Below, in pieces: positions 10,227-20,616 of a stretch of 64,000 bases of DNA. Numbering within the stretch: the stretch's first letter is position 1; every line of letters starts with the position of its first letter. Origin of the DNA: Tillandsia leiboldiana (lineage: Eukaryota > Streptophyta > Magnoliopsida > Poales > Bromeliaceae); the NCBI GenBank assembly GCA_029204045.2, contig CM055068.1, forward strand, positions 38,663,821 to 38,727,820. Reading direction: 5' to 3'. Under the pieces are notes generated by a model, which saw nothing but the letters and a program-made list of their open reading frames with translations, ran no database searches and was not told the origin of the DNA. The position numbers were made by a program, and so were the translations under genes.

Positions 10227-10243
10227 TGGTATCAGAGCCTAGG
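10227..10243 (+). other. N1 primer-binding site
   Basis: TGGTATCAGAGCCTAGG starts nine bases after the LTR end. It is the initiator tRNA-Met type. Confidence 0.88.
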
Positions 10244-10512
10244 TTATAGGTCATTGAGGACTTAGAAACCCTAGGCTTGTGGTTGGACATTAGGATGACT
10301 ACGTGAGAGTCGTGACTGTTAGCGAGAGTCCAGATTGAGTTTTTACCTCTCCCTCGGGTTGGGATGAGTGATTTGATATGTTATTCTCTCAAAGTGATTA
10401 TGTTGGCTGCAGACAACGTAATACTTTAGGAAGGATAACAAATTTTAGACTCTCGCTGGATTGGGTCGTATGGTTGTTGTGTCCTGATGTTTGTTTTGTT
10501 TCAGTTACTTAC

Positions 10513-10980
10513 GATGCCGCCGAGACGTCGTGCAGCGACGAGCGGGCGTTTGACCTCAGCTGAGGAGCCCGGACGGCGGGCTGCCGAGCAGGCTAGGCAG
10601 GGTGAGGTACAGGATCTGCGGGCTCAGGGGGCCCAGATGTCGGAAGCGTTGCGGCGCCAGGAGAAGAACATGGAGCGTGTGTTGCGCATGTTTGAGCTGA
10701 GAGCATCTCCCGGGGTATCGCCAGTAGTACTCCAGCCGCGACATTGTCGATTTCGACCCTGGTCGCACCACTGATGGTGCAGGAGCAGCGAGAGGTCGCC
10801 AACCGGTTATTCTACTTCATCCAGTCCCATCCCCTACAGATTTTGGGTTTTAAGTTGGGGGCCTTGGGAGGCCGAGAACTGGATCGCTGCTATGGAAAAG
10901 CTGTTCAAGGATTGTTCATCCAGGAGAAGCTTCAGGGCGCTTGATCTTGCGCCTTTTGTTTGGACGCCGAGAGTTGGTGG
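10513..10980 (+). pseudogene. N1 degenerate gag start
   Basis: The reading begins MPPRRRAATSGR with a short Glu/Arg-rich helical stretch (QDLRAQGAQMSEALRRQEKN), as in plant gypsy Gag N-termini. The frame then changes. In another frame 10860-10975 reads WEAENWIAAMEKLFKD, the counterpart of [17 protein letters not shown] in E1 Gag. At least one frameshift separates the two, and no zinc knuckle follows. It may once have supplied Gag; as it stands it is a remnant. Confidence 0.72.
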
Positions 10981-12052
10981 CGTCGGGTTCGTCCTGTTGG
11001 ACCACCGAGAGCGAGTTTCCGTGATGGTTGAGCAGTGGGCCCCTTGTCACCCAGGTTGAGGCTTCGGGGTTGTTTTTGGTTGAGAGGGGACTGCACCTGG
11101 ATATCTATCTCATTGTGTATTCTCGGCGAGTGCCGACCGTAGATGCAGCGATTGGGCATGTGCGACGGATTGACCGAGGATCACTGAACACGTCCAGGAG
11201 GGACGGAGATCGAGGGACCAGCTCCAGAGAGAGAGTCTTCCAGTATTGCCTGATTTCGGGATAGTGGAGTGGATCGAGGTTGCCATGGTGCCAGCCTCAG
11301 GTTCATGTGTCTCAGAGGAGACAGAGACCTGGAGGTTCTCGGCGGTTGAGGTGCCGAGATAGTGGATTGGAGACCGAGTTAGTGGTCGTCACAGTTATGG
11401 AACCTTGCAGCCAGGGCTGTGCCCGGTTAGTGTTCAGAACCCGGTAGGGGCTTTTTGAGCTTGCCTTGCGGTCAAGTGGATTGACTGAGGCCTGTGATTG
11501 TTAGTATTTGAAGAATCGAGTTCTCCAGCTGTGTTTGAACGGGTTAGCAGCCGGACCCGTCGTGGACATTTGGATTTGTTTCCGAAGTGGCTTAGAGCTT
11601 CAAGATCACTGGAGAATTGTGCAGCAACTCCAAGGGGGGGAGATGTTGGTTGCCTCGTCGAGGGATGTACCTGCGAAACTTGATTGTTTTGGTGCTAAGG
11701 AGCAACGGAGGAGTTTTGCCCTTTTGGAGACTTCGATTTTTGGAAGCCACCAGCCGCAGAGGTTTATGTTTCTAGACTCGAGTTTACGCGGGGAGTTTGG
11801 ATCGTGATTTTCGTCTGATAGGAGGAAGTGTAATTGAATCCTCGCACTTTATCGGCTTTTCTGCGTTGGAGTCGAACAAGGATTTGAGCTACCAGATGCA
11901 ACCGAAGAAATTCTTGCTTTTGGAGTTATGGAATTTACGGTTGGTTTTACCCAGTGAAGGTTCGGTGGTGCCAGTATTTTGAGTTAGAGCGACCACCTGA
12001 GGGCCGAGAGGATGAGTTTGGGTCGCCGATTGGTGGGCGCCAGGTTAGCAGA
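10981..12052 (+). other. N1 internal region, no recognisable gene
   Basis: About 1.1 kb up to solo LTR S1, with only short frames. The stretch 11960-12035 (VKVRWCQYFELERP, then a Glu/Arg-rich tail) weakly resembles the chromodomain end of gypsy integrases. I cannot support a function. Confidence 0.5.
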
Positions 12053-12764
12053 TGTAATAACCGCGGCTTTATTTGTCTTTCTAGACCTTCTTTTAAATTC
12101 TTGTTAATCCGCTTTTCAACTGAGGGGTCCGGGGGTGAATTATTTTTCTTTATCTCTGGGCAGACTGTCGGGGCTCGCGGGTATTTTTAGACAATAAAGC
12201 TCGCGAAATGGATTTCGGCGGCGCGATCGGATCTGATTTCCGACCCCAGAATCTCCCGGAATAAATTTCCCAAGTTTGTTAACTATTCGAGCGTTTAGCA
12301 CGCCTTTCGAGGTAAATCTAACCCGGGTTCGATTTCTTTTAATTGGGGATTTGGGTTTCTTTTTTCTTTCCCCCGCTCCGCTTGACCGACGGTTTTAATT
12401 TCGTGTAGGATGACTTAGATTATTTTCCACTCTCCTTATCCCGTACGACGGTTTCCCTTTTTAGTGCGAGCGAGAAAACCCTTTTGTTTCCGAACCTCGG
12501 CTTTCTTGCAAGACGGAGTGAAGAACCGTGGAGCGCGACGAGGAGAAGGAAGGGACCATTGTTTTCCCCCACGAAACCCGGCAAGCGAGCGTGGGACGAT
12601 ACTCTCCTCTTCCTCCCTCTTCATCGGCGAATCGGAAGCACGAAGTTTCGGTGAGTTTTTATTTATTTTTCTAGGGTTTCCTTCGGACCATCGCACGGGG
12701 GAAGGCGGGATGATCCGGTCAGCCACGCCACCGCCGTCGCGAGGCGCCGGATGCGCGCAGGGCT

Positions 12765-13085
12765 GGGTCGCCTGGGCGTGCGGGTTGGGCACCCGCGCGG
12801 GGCCTGGGCGCCGCGCGGGGCCGCCCGTGCGTGCGGGCTGGGCACCCGCGCGGGGCCTGGGTGCCGCGCGGGGCCGCCCGTGCGTGCGGGCTGGGCGCCC
12901 GCGCGGGGACTGGGCGCCGCGCGGGGCCGCCAGTGCGTGCGGGCTGGGCACCCGCGCGGGGCCTGGGTGCCGCGCGGGGCCGCCCGTGCGTGCGGGCTGG
13001 GCGCCCGCGCGGGGCCTGGGCGCCGCGCGGGGCCGCCCGTGCGTGCGGACTGGGCACCCGCGCGGGACCAGGCACCGAGCGGGGC
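12765..13085. repeat. GC minisatellite of S1
   Basis: About six units of 53-54 bp containing GTGCGGGCTGGGCACCCG and GCGCGGGGC. It sits between the donor-like and acceptor-like sites, like the unrelated minisatellites of E1, S2 and the host LTR. The long open frames on both strands are compositional. Confidence 0.88.
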
Positions 13086-13971
13086 CGCCGCAGTCAGGGA
13101 ACCGTGCGGGTCTCACACCGCACGGGGCTCCGATACGCGTGCGGCCAGCGCGGCAGCGCGGGGTCACCGCCGCCACGGGTTCCAACTCGGTCACCGCCAC
13201 CGCCGTCGGACCCGAGAGCCCCGTTCCGCGACGGGATCCGGACAACCTTTCTTTTCTCCTGGTTTTATGTTTGGTGAGTACTGACGTTTTCCCGGGGGAC
13301 TTTGTAGTTTCGGGGAGCGCACCAGGACACGGGGGAGTAGCGCTTTGTTCATCGCTCGTAGAGGTGGGTGTTATCCCTAAGGTCTTAGCAATTAATTCTA
13401 CCTTTTTGGACGGGGTCAATCATGTGTTGTACTTGAGTTAGATACTGATGGGTGTTAGACATTATGTGTTTAATGGTGCTGATTTTTAAAACTGCTATGA
13501 ATCTCGTACTTGGATTTAATGTTGTAGAAAGGCATCAAGTAATTGTTTACGGTCCTACGGTTCTTATACTTGGATTATGCATTATTTCATATGGTTCTCA
13601 TGGATAGATATATATCGGATCTCGTACTTGGATTAAATGTTATAGCAAGGCATCAAGTAATTGTTTACGGTTCTACGGTTCTTATACTTGGATTGTACAT
13701 TATTTCATATGGTTCTCATGCATAGATATATATATATATATATATTGCTTCACATAGTTCGCATGCATGGATATATTTGCATACATGGATATATATATAT
13801 ATATGGTTCACGGTTACTATGCTCGGCTGCAACACACGCACCCGCGGTTTGGCCACCGCAAAGGGTGTGCTTTTCCGGAAAAGTGGTCCATGACCCGTGT
13901 ATACCCACAGGACGGCGTGGGGCCTCTTTAGTTGTGGGGCATGTATGCGCCAAGGTGTGAGCGGTGCGACC

Positions 13972-14067
13972 CGTCGGTTTAGTTGTCCGACGTGGGAGCG
14001 GTGCGACCCATTCGGTTTAGTTGTCCGACTTGGGCGCGGTGCGATTCGTCGGTTTAGTTGTCCGACG
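13972..14067 (+). other. Hairpin array in S1 U5
   Basis: Three units of about 37 bases. CGTCGG and CCGACG enclose TTTAGTTGT at 13972-13992 and at 14047-14067; a weaker TCGG/CCGA unit lies between them. The position matches the GGTG-loop arrays of the other LTRs, but the loop differs. Confidence 0.62.
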
Positions 14068-14782
14068 GGATCGGGTATTGCAGGTTTACAGGTGATTGAT
14101 TCTACTTTTCCCTTGCGGGGGGGAGGGGTGGTTGCTCCGGATAGACTACAGTTGGACGTTTTCTTTACCTGCATTATTATTATCATTTTTGTTTAGTTGC
14201 TGACTTCCCACTTTGCGACAGGGTCCTACAGGGGAGAGAGTTAGGCGACGGTGAGGCCACGGCTAGAGGTGTTGGGTCTCAGGAGACCGGAACAGTATTT
14301 TACTCTTTACTTTCGCATTCCATTTATTACTTGTAGACTGTGGATGGTTCTCGATACCCTCGTGGGGTCGGTGTGGATGTTGGTACGGTGACAATTGGAT
14401 TGTCTATTCCTCTTAATATTTCTGTGGGCCGCTTTGGAAAATAAAATAGCAAACAAAGGAACGGATTGCGAAAACTATTATTTCAAAACCTAAGTGTCGT
14501 GTGGGCACTGTTTTCAAAACCCTGGGTTTATGTTGCATTTGCGAAAATGGATTTCAAAACCTAAGTGTCGTGTGGGCACTGTTTTCAAAACCCTGAGTTT
14601 CTGTTGCTTTCAAAAACGGTTTTCAAAACATGGGTGCCGGGTGGGCGCCGTTTCAACAACCGTGGGTTTTATCCTTTCAAACTAATCGGCCGTGAGTAAA
14701 TTCAGTATATTGTGAATGGTTGTATGAAGTGGATTGTTGTGATTGAATGTTTCCTCATTATTGAACATTGTACAAACTGCGA

Positions 14783-14841
14783 CGCCGTGCATATACAGGG
14801 GAGACTCTGTCCGTTTGTAGAGTGATCCTGTATATGCGGCG
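14783..14841 (+). other. Terminal bipartite hairpin of S1
   Basis: Outer stem CGCC/GGCG plus GCATATACAGG/CCTGTATATGC, all paired. Inner stem ACTCT/AGAGT. It ends 113 bases before the LTR end. The last two outer pairs differ from S3 (AA/TT) and E1 (GA/TC) yet remain paired. Confidence 0.75.
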
Positions 14842-14959
14842 GGTCTGGGCACGTGCCGGGGAAGAGGGGTTCTTTTTTAAACAAAAATTTTACACGTCAA
14901 ATATTCAACTCTTATGATTCGTTTCCGCTAAAACAAAACCCCCGGGGCGTGACAGCGGA

Positions 14960-15353
14960 TCGCTTGGTACTTGGTATGACTTCCTTTCCTGGTGATTGAG
15001 ATCAGAGTTTTGCACCCCTACATGGTTGAGTTGGTGGATTGTGGTTTTGGGTGGCGGCCACAGCAGGGGCAGCTTCAACATCTCTCTCTCCTTGTTTTCC
15101 CGTTTTAACGCCGAAAGTAGCAGCGAAATGGAAAATTTCGAATGACTACTCCAGAAATGGAGGCGATGCGGGAACCGGTTCTTGTTTGATCGGGGTGAAG
15201 GCATCGGTCCTTTGGAAATTTTGGAATTTTCGCTTTTTTCGGTTGCTTTTCTTTTGAGAGAGAGTTGGAGTTGATGATATCCCTGATGTGGGTTTCTTGT
15301 AGTAGGGTGTGTGTTTTAGTTTCGAGGACGAAACCTTTTGAAGGAGGGGAGGA
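14960..15353 (+). other. N1 internal region, 3' part with PPT
   Basis: No gene is seen. It includes the conserved AGTTTCGAGGACGAAAC motif near 15318-15334 and ends in the purine tract GAAGGAGGGGAGGA (15340-15353), which abuts the 3' LTR start TGTAGAGTACCGGGG. Confidence 0.75.
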
Positions 15354-18300
15354 TGTAGAGTACCGGGGCTTTGGATAGCGCGCCGACCACACAGATGGCT
15401 TGGAGCAGAGAGAATGCCTTGAGCATGTTGTATCTGAGGTTACAGTTGATGCCGGGTTGATTCTGATCAACGCGGAAGCTCCAGCTCGATTCGGGAGTTT
15501 TTCCGGGCTTTGTGGGCCGATTGAGGATGAGATTGGGGATTTCCGACTTCACCGTGGAGCGCCGGAAATTCGGGAACACTTGGAACAGGTGTACTTTCAT
15601 ATTACAGCGAGGTTCGGGAGGTTCCGGACTGACGCGGAGGATCCGGAGGCAAAAAGTCAGTCGGAACTGGCAATTTTGGAGCCGGTAATTGATTTGAGCA
15701 CCCCGACTCAACGGACGAGCTTTTTGAAGAGAAAAAGCTGTGGACACACGTACTTTTGATTTACAGCGAGGTTCCGGAGGTTCCGGACTGACGCGGAGGA
15801 TCCGGAGGCAAAAAGTGAGTCGGAATTGGCAATTTTGGAGCCGGTAATTGATTTGAGCACCCCGACTCAACGGATAAGCTTTTTGAGGAGGAAAAGCTGT
15901 GGACACGTGTACATTTGATTTACAGCGAGGTTCGGGAGGTTCCGGACTGACGCGGAGGACCCGGAGGCAAAAAGTGAGTCGGAACTGGCAATTTTGGAGC
16001 CGGTAATTGATTTGAGCACCCCGCCTCAACGGATGAGCTTTTTGGAGAGAAAAAGCTGTGAGCGCGTGTATTTTCGATTTACAGCAGAGTTCGGGAAGTT
16101 CCGGGCAGCGGCGGAGAGCCCGAAGGCAAAAAGTGAGTTGGAGTTGGATTATTGGAATTAATTAATTAGTTAATTAATTAAATTAGCCTTTTTCTTTATA
16201 AAAGGCCCCAGCCCCTCCACCCTCTGCAGTAGGAAAAGAGAAAGAAAGGAAAAGAGAAAGGAAGGAAAGGAAAAGAGAGGAAAAGGAAAAAGAAAAGAAA
16301 GAAAAGGGTTTGGACCGATCGTGGTTTTTTTGGACTCGCCGTTGGAGGCCGCGTGGAGCTCGTGGGCGTGCGGCGAGCGTCATCGAGGTAAGTAAATTTC
16401 AGTTTTTGGGGTTTTTCGGTGTTTTGGAGCTTTGAGGATTTTAATTGGTGTTTAAAAATCATGAAAAATATGGACTCTTGGATTTTTGGGATTTTCGGAT
16501 TTTATCGGATTTTTTCGGGGCTTTTCTTGGTTTTGCCGTCGCCGGCGGCCGCGCGCGCGCGCAATGGCGCACGCGCGGCGCCAGGGTGCTGCTATTGGCA
16601 GCACCCTGCGGCGACTTGCCGCTGGGCGCGGCGCCGCGTGCAGCAAAGGGCAGCACGCGGCGCTGCCTGGCCGCGCGCAGGCGCGCGCGGCAGGGCCGCG
16701 CGCGGGTGCGCGCGGCATCTCGTGGCCGCGCGCAGGCGCGCGCGGCAGGGCCGCGCGCGGGTGCGCGCGGCATCTCGTGGCCGCGCGCAGGCGTGCGCGG
16801 CAGGGCCGCGCGCAGGGGGCGCGCGGCACCTCCTGGCCGCGCGCAGGCGCGCGCGGCAGGGCCGCGCGCAGGGGCGCGCGGCAGGGCCGCGCGCGTGCGC
16901 GCGGCACCTCCTGGCCGCGCGCAGGCGCGCGCGGCAGGGCCGCGCGCGTGCGCGCGGCATCTCCTGGCCGCGCGCGGTGCGCGCGGCGGGCCGCGCGCAG
17001 GGCGCGCGCAGGGCCGCGCGCGTGCGCGCGGCACCTTCTGGCCGCGCGCAGGCGCGAGCGGCAGGGGCGCGCGCAGGGGCGCGCGGCAGGGCCGCGCGCG
17101 GGCCTGCGCGGGCCGGGCGGGCCTGCGCAGGCGCGCGGCCGCGCGCAGCGCAGTGGGCTGCACGCGGGCCCGCGCGCAGCGCCTCTGGGCGCTGCGCGCA
17201 GCGCCGCTGGGCACCGCGCGCAGCGCCGCTGGGCGCTGCGCGGTGCGCTCCGGCACCGCGCAGCAGGTCGCTGCGCGGCGCCGCTTGGTTGGGCGCCGTG
17301 CGGCGGGCCTCCCTCGTCGCGCGGCTGGATTTTCGCCGCTCGGTGTGCTCCCGGGACAGCGGTGGTGCCTCGGTTTGCGTGCCGGCGCCGTTGTTTCCCA
17401 CCGTCGGCTGCTGTTTTTCGCGAGGGGTTTTCGCGCTGGTTTCGCGCTGTTTTGCGCAGGTTTTCGCGCCGTTTCGCGCAGGTTTTCGCGCAGTTTTCGC
17501 GCAGGTTTTCGCGCCGTTTCGCGCAGGTTTTCGCGCAGTTTTTGCGCAGGTTTTCGCGCCGTTTCGCGCAGGTTTTCGCGCAATTTTCGCGCAGGTTTTC
17601 GCGCCGTTTCGCGCAGGTTTTCGCACAGTTTTCGCGCAGGTTTTCGCGCCGTTTCGCGCAGGTTTTCGCGCAGTTTTCGCGCAGGTTTTCGCGCCGTTCC
17701 GCGCAGGTTTTCGCGCAGTTTTCGCGCAGTTTTTCGCGCCGTTTCGCGCAGGTTTTCGCGCTGGTTTTCGCCGTTTTTCGCGAGCAGTTTGCGAGCGGTT
17801 TAGCGCGTTTTTCGAGCAGATTTCGCGAGCGGTTTGAGCAGTTTTCGCTGGCTTTTCGCAAGCTATTTTTGAGCAGTTTTTGCGCCGACGGAGCTATTTT
17901 CGCCGTCGGGCGCTGGTTTTCGCCGACGGGCTGTTTTTCGCCGTCGGGCGCTGATTTTCGCTGACGGAGGCTGTTTTCGCCGACGGAGGCTGTTTTTCGC
18001 CGTCGGATGCTCGGTTTTGACTGTGTGGATTGATTTTGCGATTTCTTCGCTTCTGACAGCTTGCGGTGCGGTTTTAGCTTCCGCGGAGCGCGCGGTCGTG
18101 TGGTTGGTCGCCGCGTGCTCCGTTTTGCGTGCGGCTTCTGGCATCGGGCTTCGTGTTGCGTGCGGACCCCTTGGAGGCCAGGTAAGCCGCTGTGCCAATT
18201 GCAAGTGTCGACGAGCAATTGGTGGCTTTCTGAGGTGGGTTGGTTTTCTCTCCAAGTCTATGGACTTCCTTCTAATTCTAATGTGATAGGATTGCATGCT

Positions 18301-20231
18301 AGTTTAAGTGTTTTCTTGGAACTTAACTAGCACCCCCGTCATATGTGCATGAGTTTGACCAGACCATTTGTGAACCTTAATTTGGGCTAGGTTCCTTTAT
18401 GCTTTAGACATCCCGCACTTTTCATATCCTTCGGGACTTAGAGTTTCCTCGCCCGGGTAGTGGGCGGAGTGGTCAGAGTGTGTGGGACGGGTGTTGCACT
18501 CGGGCCCGGGGGGGGGGGGGGGGGGCCGAGTGGGGTCTGGTGGCTGGGTTAGGCCAGTGTTAGTGTTTTGGGGAACCGTTTCAGATAAACGGTGGTCCCG
18601 GGGGTTTTCCTTTCCACTGTTCTTCTCGTCACCACCAGGTTGGGGTCGTGGTGCACGTGTGTTAGCAGGACCTTGAACCCAGAACCTTTTTGGATAAATA
18701 CATGATTTTAGTCAGCCAATGTTTCTTCCAAGCCTCGCAAGGTTGTCTGAGTCTGTTCTCGTCCGTTGGGACGAAGGCATCAGCTCTTCGAGGCTTGGGC
18801 ATAAAACTTGATTTCAAAGGGTTTTCCTAAAAAGACTAAAAATCATTATAAAGATGGCTTTCTCTTAGATCGAATGATTTTCTGAAATAAATGACATGGT
18901 TTCTTATAAACTTATCCACCCGAGCGGATTCGAGTGATCTGGGTTCTAAGGGCTGCTTTCTCTCTTGGGGACGTAGATGTTAGTCTCCCTGGGTTTCGGA
19001 CCCTTCGTAGATCTGGCCGTGGAGTAGCTCCGACCGTGAGTTGAGTGTTGAGTTCAGTGGAGTTGTGTTGTGGGAGCCGTGGGAGAGACGGTGGTCCCAG
19101 CTGTGTAGTACCTTCGTTGAGTGGGTCTGTGTTGTGAGATTGAGTCGTGGAGGGTTCTCCGACTGAGTTTGTGCTTTGAGCATCGTGATACCGATCTGTT
19201 TGATCGAGGACCACAGCCTGCAGGAGCCACTTGTGAGACAGTGTTACTGATGAGATACTTGAGTTCGGTGGGGTCGCACCCCTCGAACCACGCCCCGGGT
19301 GCGTTGATGATTCCGAGCCTGATGAGGCTGCGATGATGATACCGAGCCTGACGAGGCTGCGATGATGCGCCTAGTTCATATACTAGAGGTCGCTTGATAC
19401 CCCTGGCCGTGCTACCATGGGGTCACTGTGTGAGATATCGAGTTTGTCCGTTTGGACACCCTGGTTGATACACCAGGGGGCGCAGGCTTGACTCGACTGG
19501 ACCCGGGTGGGCAGTCGCTGAGATTCGAGATATACTGAGGGAGTGATGGCGTAGCATGTGTCATTGTAGAGTGTCTTGGGTAGTACTTGTGACATATTGT
19601 CAGCAGTGAGTGACTGCATACCATCATCCATAGTCTCTTCTTATTGAGCATAGTAGATAGAGGCATGATAGCTGTAGATTCTTTTCCAGCTTATTTTTAT
19701 TATCATCAGTCTTTTCTCTATCTTATGCCTCTGGTAGACTTAGTGGGCAGACCGTGGTTCTTGGAGACGGTACCCACTGAGAACTACTGTAGGATGTAGT
19801 TCTCACACCCTCTGTCGGTGACAGGTTGCTGAGGCTTTCTTCCGTTCCTGCTGTGCTTGACTGGACGGACCGAGGACAGGGAGTCGCGTGATAGTTCCCT
19901 ACCAGCATTGTTACTTTAGAGAGAGGTAGATGTACCATCCCGGATTGTGGGAGTTGGTTATGTTTCTGGTTTAGCTATCTCCCTTTTGGATTTGTAGATG
20001 TTGTATAGGTGCACTTCCTTTTGTATCGGCTGATTTTGGGAGATAGGCTATGAGTTGTAGCATCTTGTAGTTGAGAAAAATTTTATAGTACAGCTTTTTA
20101 TCCGCTCTGATATCTGTGTAGCTGTAGTTTTGTCTTTTGCAGGCTAGACGCTGCGTCTGTACGGCAGTTTCCGTACAGATGGCGGATCTGTTAGCGGGCC
20201 CGGGTCGCAGTTTCGACCCCGGGGCGTGACA
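15354..20231 (+). repeat. N1 3' LTR
   Basis: 4878 bp, nearly identical to the 5' LTR outside the minisatellites. It keeps an intact TATA box (TATAAAAGG, 16197-16205). The G run is 18 long (18508-18525) against 23 in the 5' LTR. The main differences are the number and order of GC-rich units. Confidence 0.92.
16197..16205 (+). promoter_or_regulatory. TATA box of N1 3' LTR
   Basis: TATAAAAGG follows an AT-rich palindromic run (TTAATTAATTAGTTAATTAA) and precedes a long AG-rich tract. It is the likely core promoter of N1. Confidence 0.72.
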
Positions 20232-20236
20232 ACTCC

Positions 20237-20616
20237 GGTACTGGTAATGGCTGTAGCTTTCCCGCCGGCCGCTGATGCTCTGCCTTTATCTGCTGACAAA
20301 CCAGGCAATGCGCAACGTGATGAGTCACATCCCCCTTCAGCTTGGGCCACCAGAAAGTCTGCTTGAGGTCCCTGTACATCTTTGTACCCCCCGGATGTGC
20401 CGCATAAGGGGCGCGGTGTGCCTCAGCTAGGATTTCCTCCTTCAATTCCGGGGTATCCGGCACGCAGATCCGCCCGCGGAACCGTAAAGTGCCGTCGTCT
20501 TCCACCGAAAAGTCACCTTCTTGATCCGGCGAGATCTTGTCTCGTATGAGCTGCAAGTACGAGTCCGCCTGCTGTCCCCCTCGAATTCTCTCGAACAGCG
20601 TCGGCTTTACCACCAA
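20237..20616 (-). pseudogene. E1 integrase zinc-binding domain fragment
   Basis: This frame continues E1 pol after the frameshift. It shows the HHCC zinc-binding domain ([15 protein letters not shown], then C-L-V-C) and the linker to the catalytic core, where N1 is inserted. The zinc domain of these integrases helps multimerisation and LTR-end binding. The core resumes at 5445. Confidence 0.9.

Larger units (their letters stand above)
12053..14954 (+). mobile_element. S1: solo LTR of a Tekay-like element, inside N1
   Basis: 2902 bp from TGTAATAACCGC to CCCCGGGGCGTGACA. The flanks are GCAGA (12048-12052) and GCGGA (14955-14959), a TSD with one mismatch. There is no PBS or coding sequence beyond its end, so it is a recombined solo LTR. 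It has a donor-like GTGAGT at 12651, a GC minisatellite, an acceptor-like TTTGTAG at 13301-13307, a mini-exon ending at GAGGTGGGT (13361-13369), GGTG-position hairpins (13972-14067), GTGTGG-loop hairpins (about 14492-14646) and a terminal hairpin. Confidence 0.88.
5446..20231 (+). mobile_element. N1: non-autonomous giant-LTR Ty3/gypsy element nested in E1
   Basis: Flanked by TSD ACTCC (5441-5445 and 20232-20236). The LTRs are 5446-10218 (4773 bp) and 15354-20231 (4878 bp). The internal region (10219-15353) holds about 2.2 kb of its own sequence plus solo LTR S1. It has a tRNA-Met PBS, a frameshifted gag start and a PPT, but no recognisable protease, RT or integrase. This resembles LARD-type elements, though here the LTRs, not the internal region, are the large part. 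Its LTR ends CCCCGGGGCGTGACA like the Tekay elements, so it may be mobilised by them. Confidence 0.92.

Noticed and set aside
12436..13441. 327- and 325-codon frames on opposite strands
   Set aside because: Composition of the S1 GC minisatellite; the frames run through LTR splice-like signals.
13720..13805. (TA)n runs as a promoter
   Set aside because: Simple TA microsatellite in the S1 LTR, well downstream of the leader-like part.
12053..14954. S1 as a full-length element
   Set aside because: Only one LTR is present; N1 sequence resumes directly after a near-perfect 5-bp TSD.
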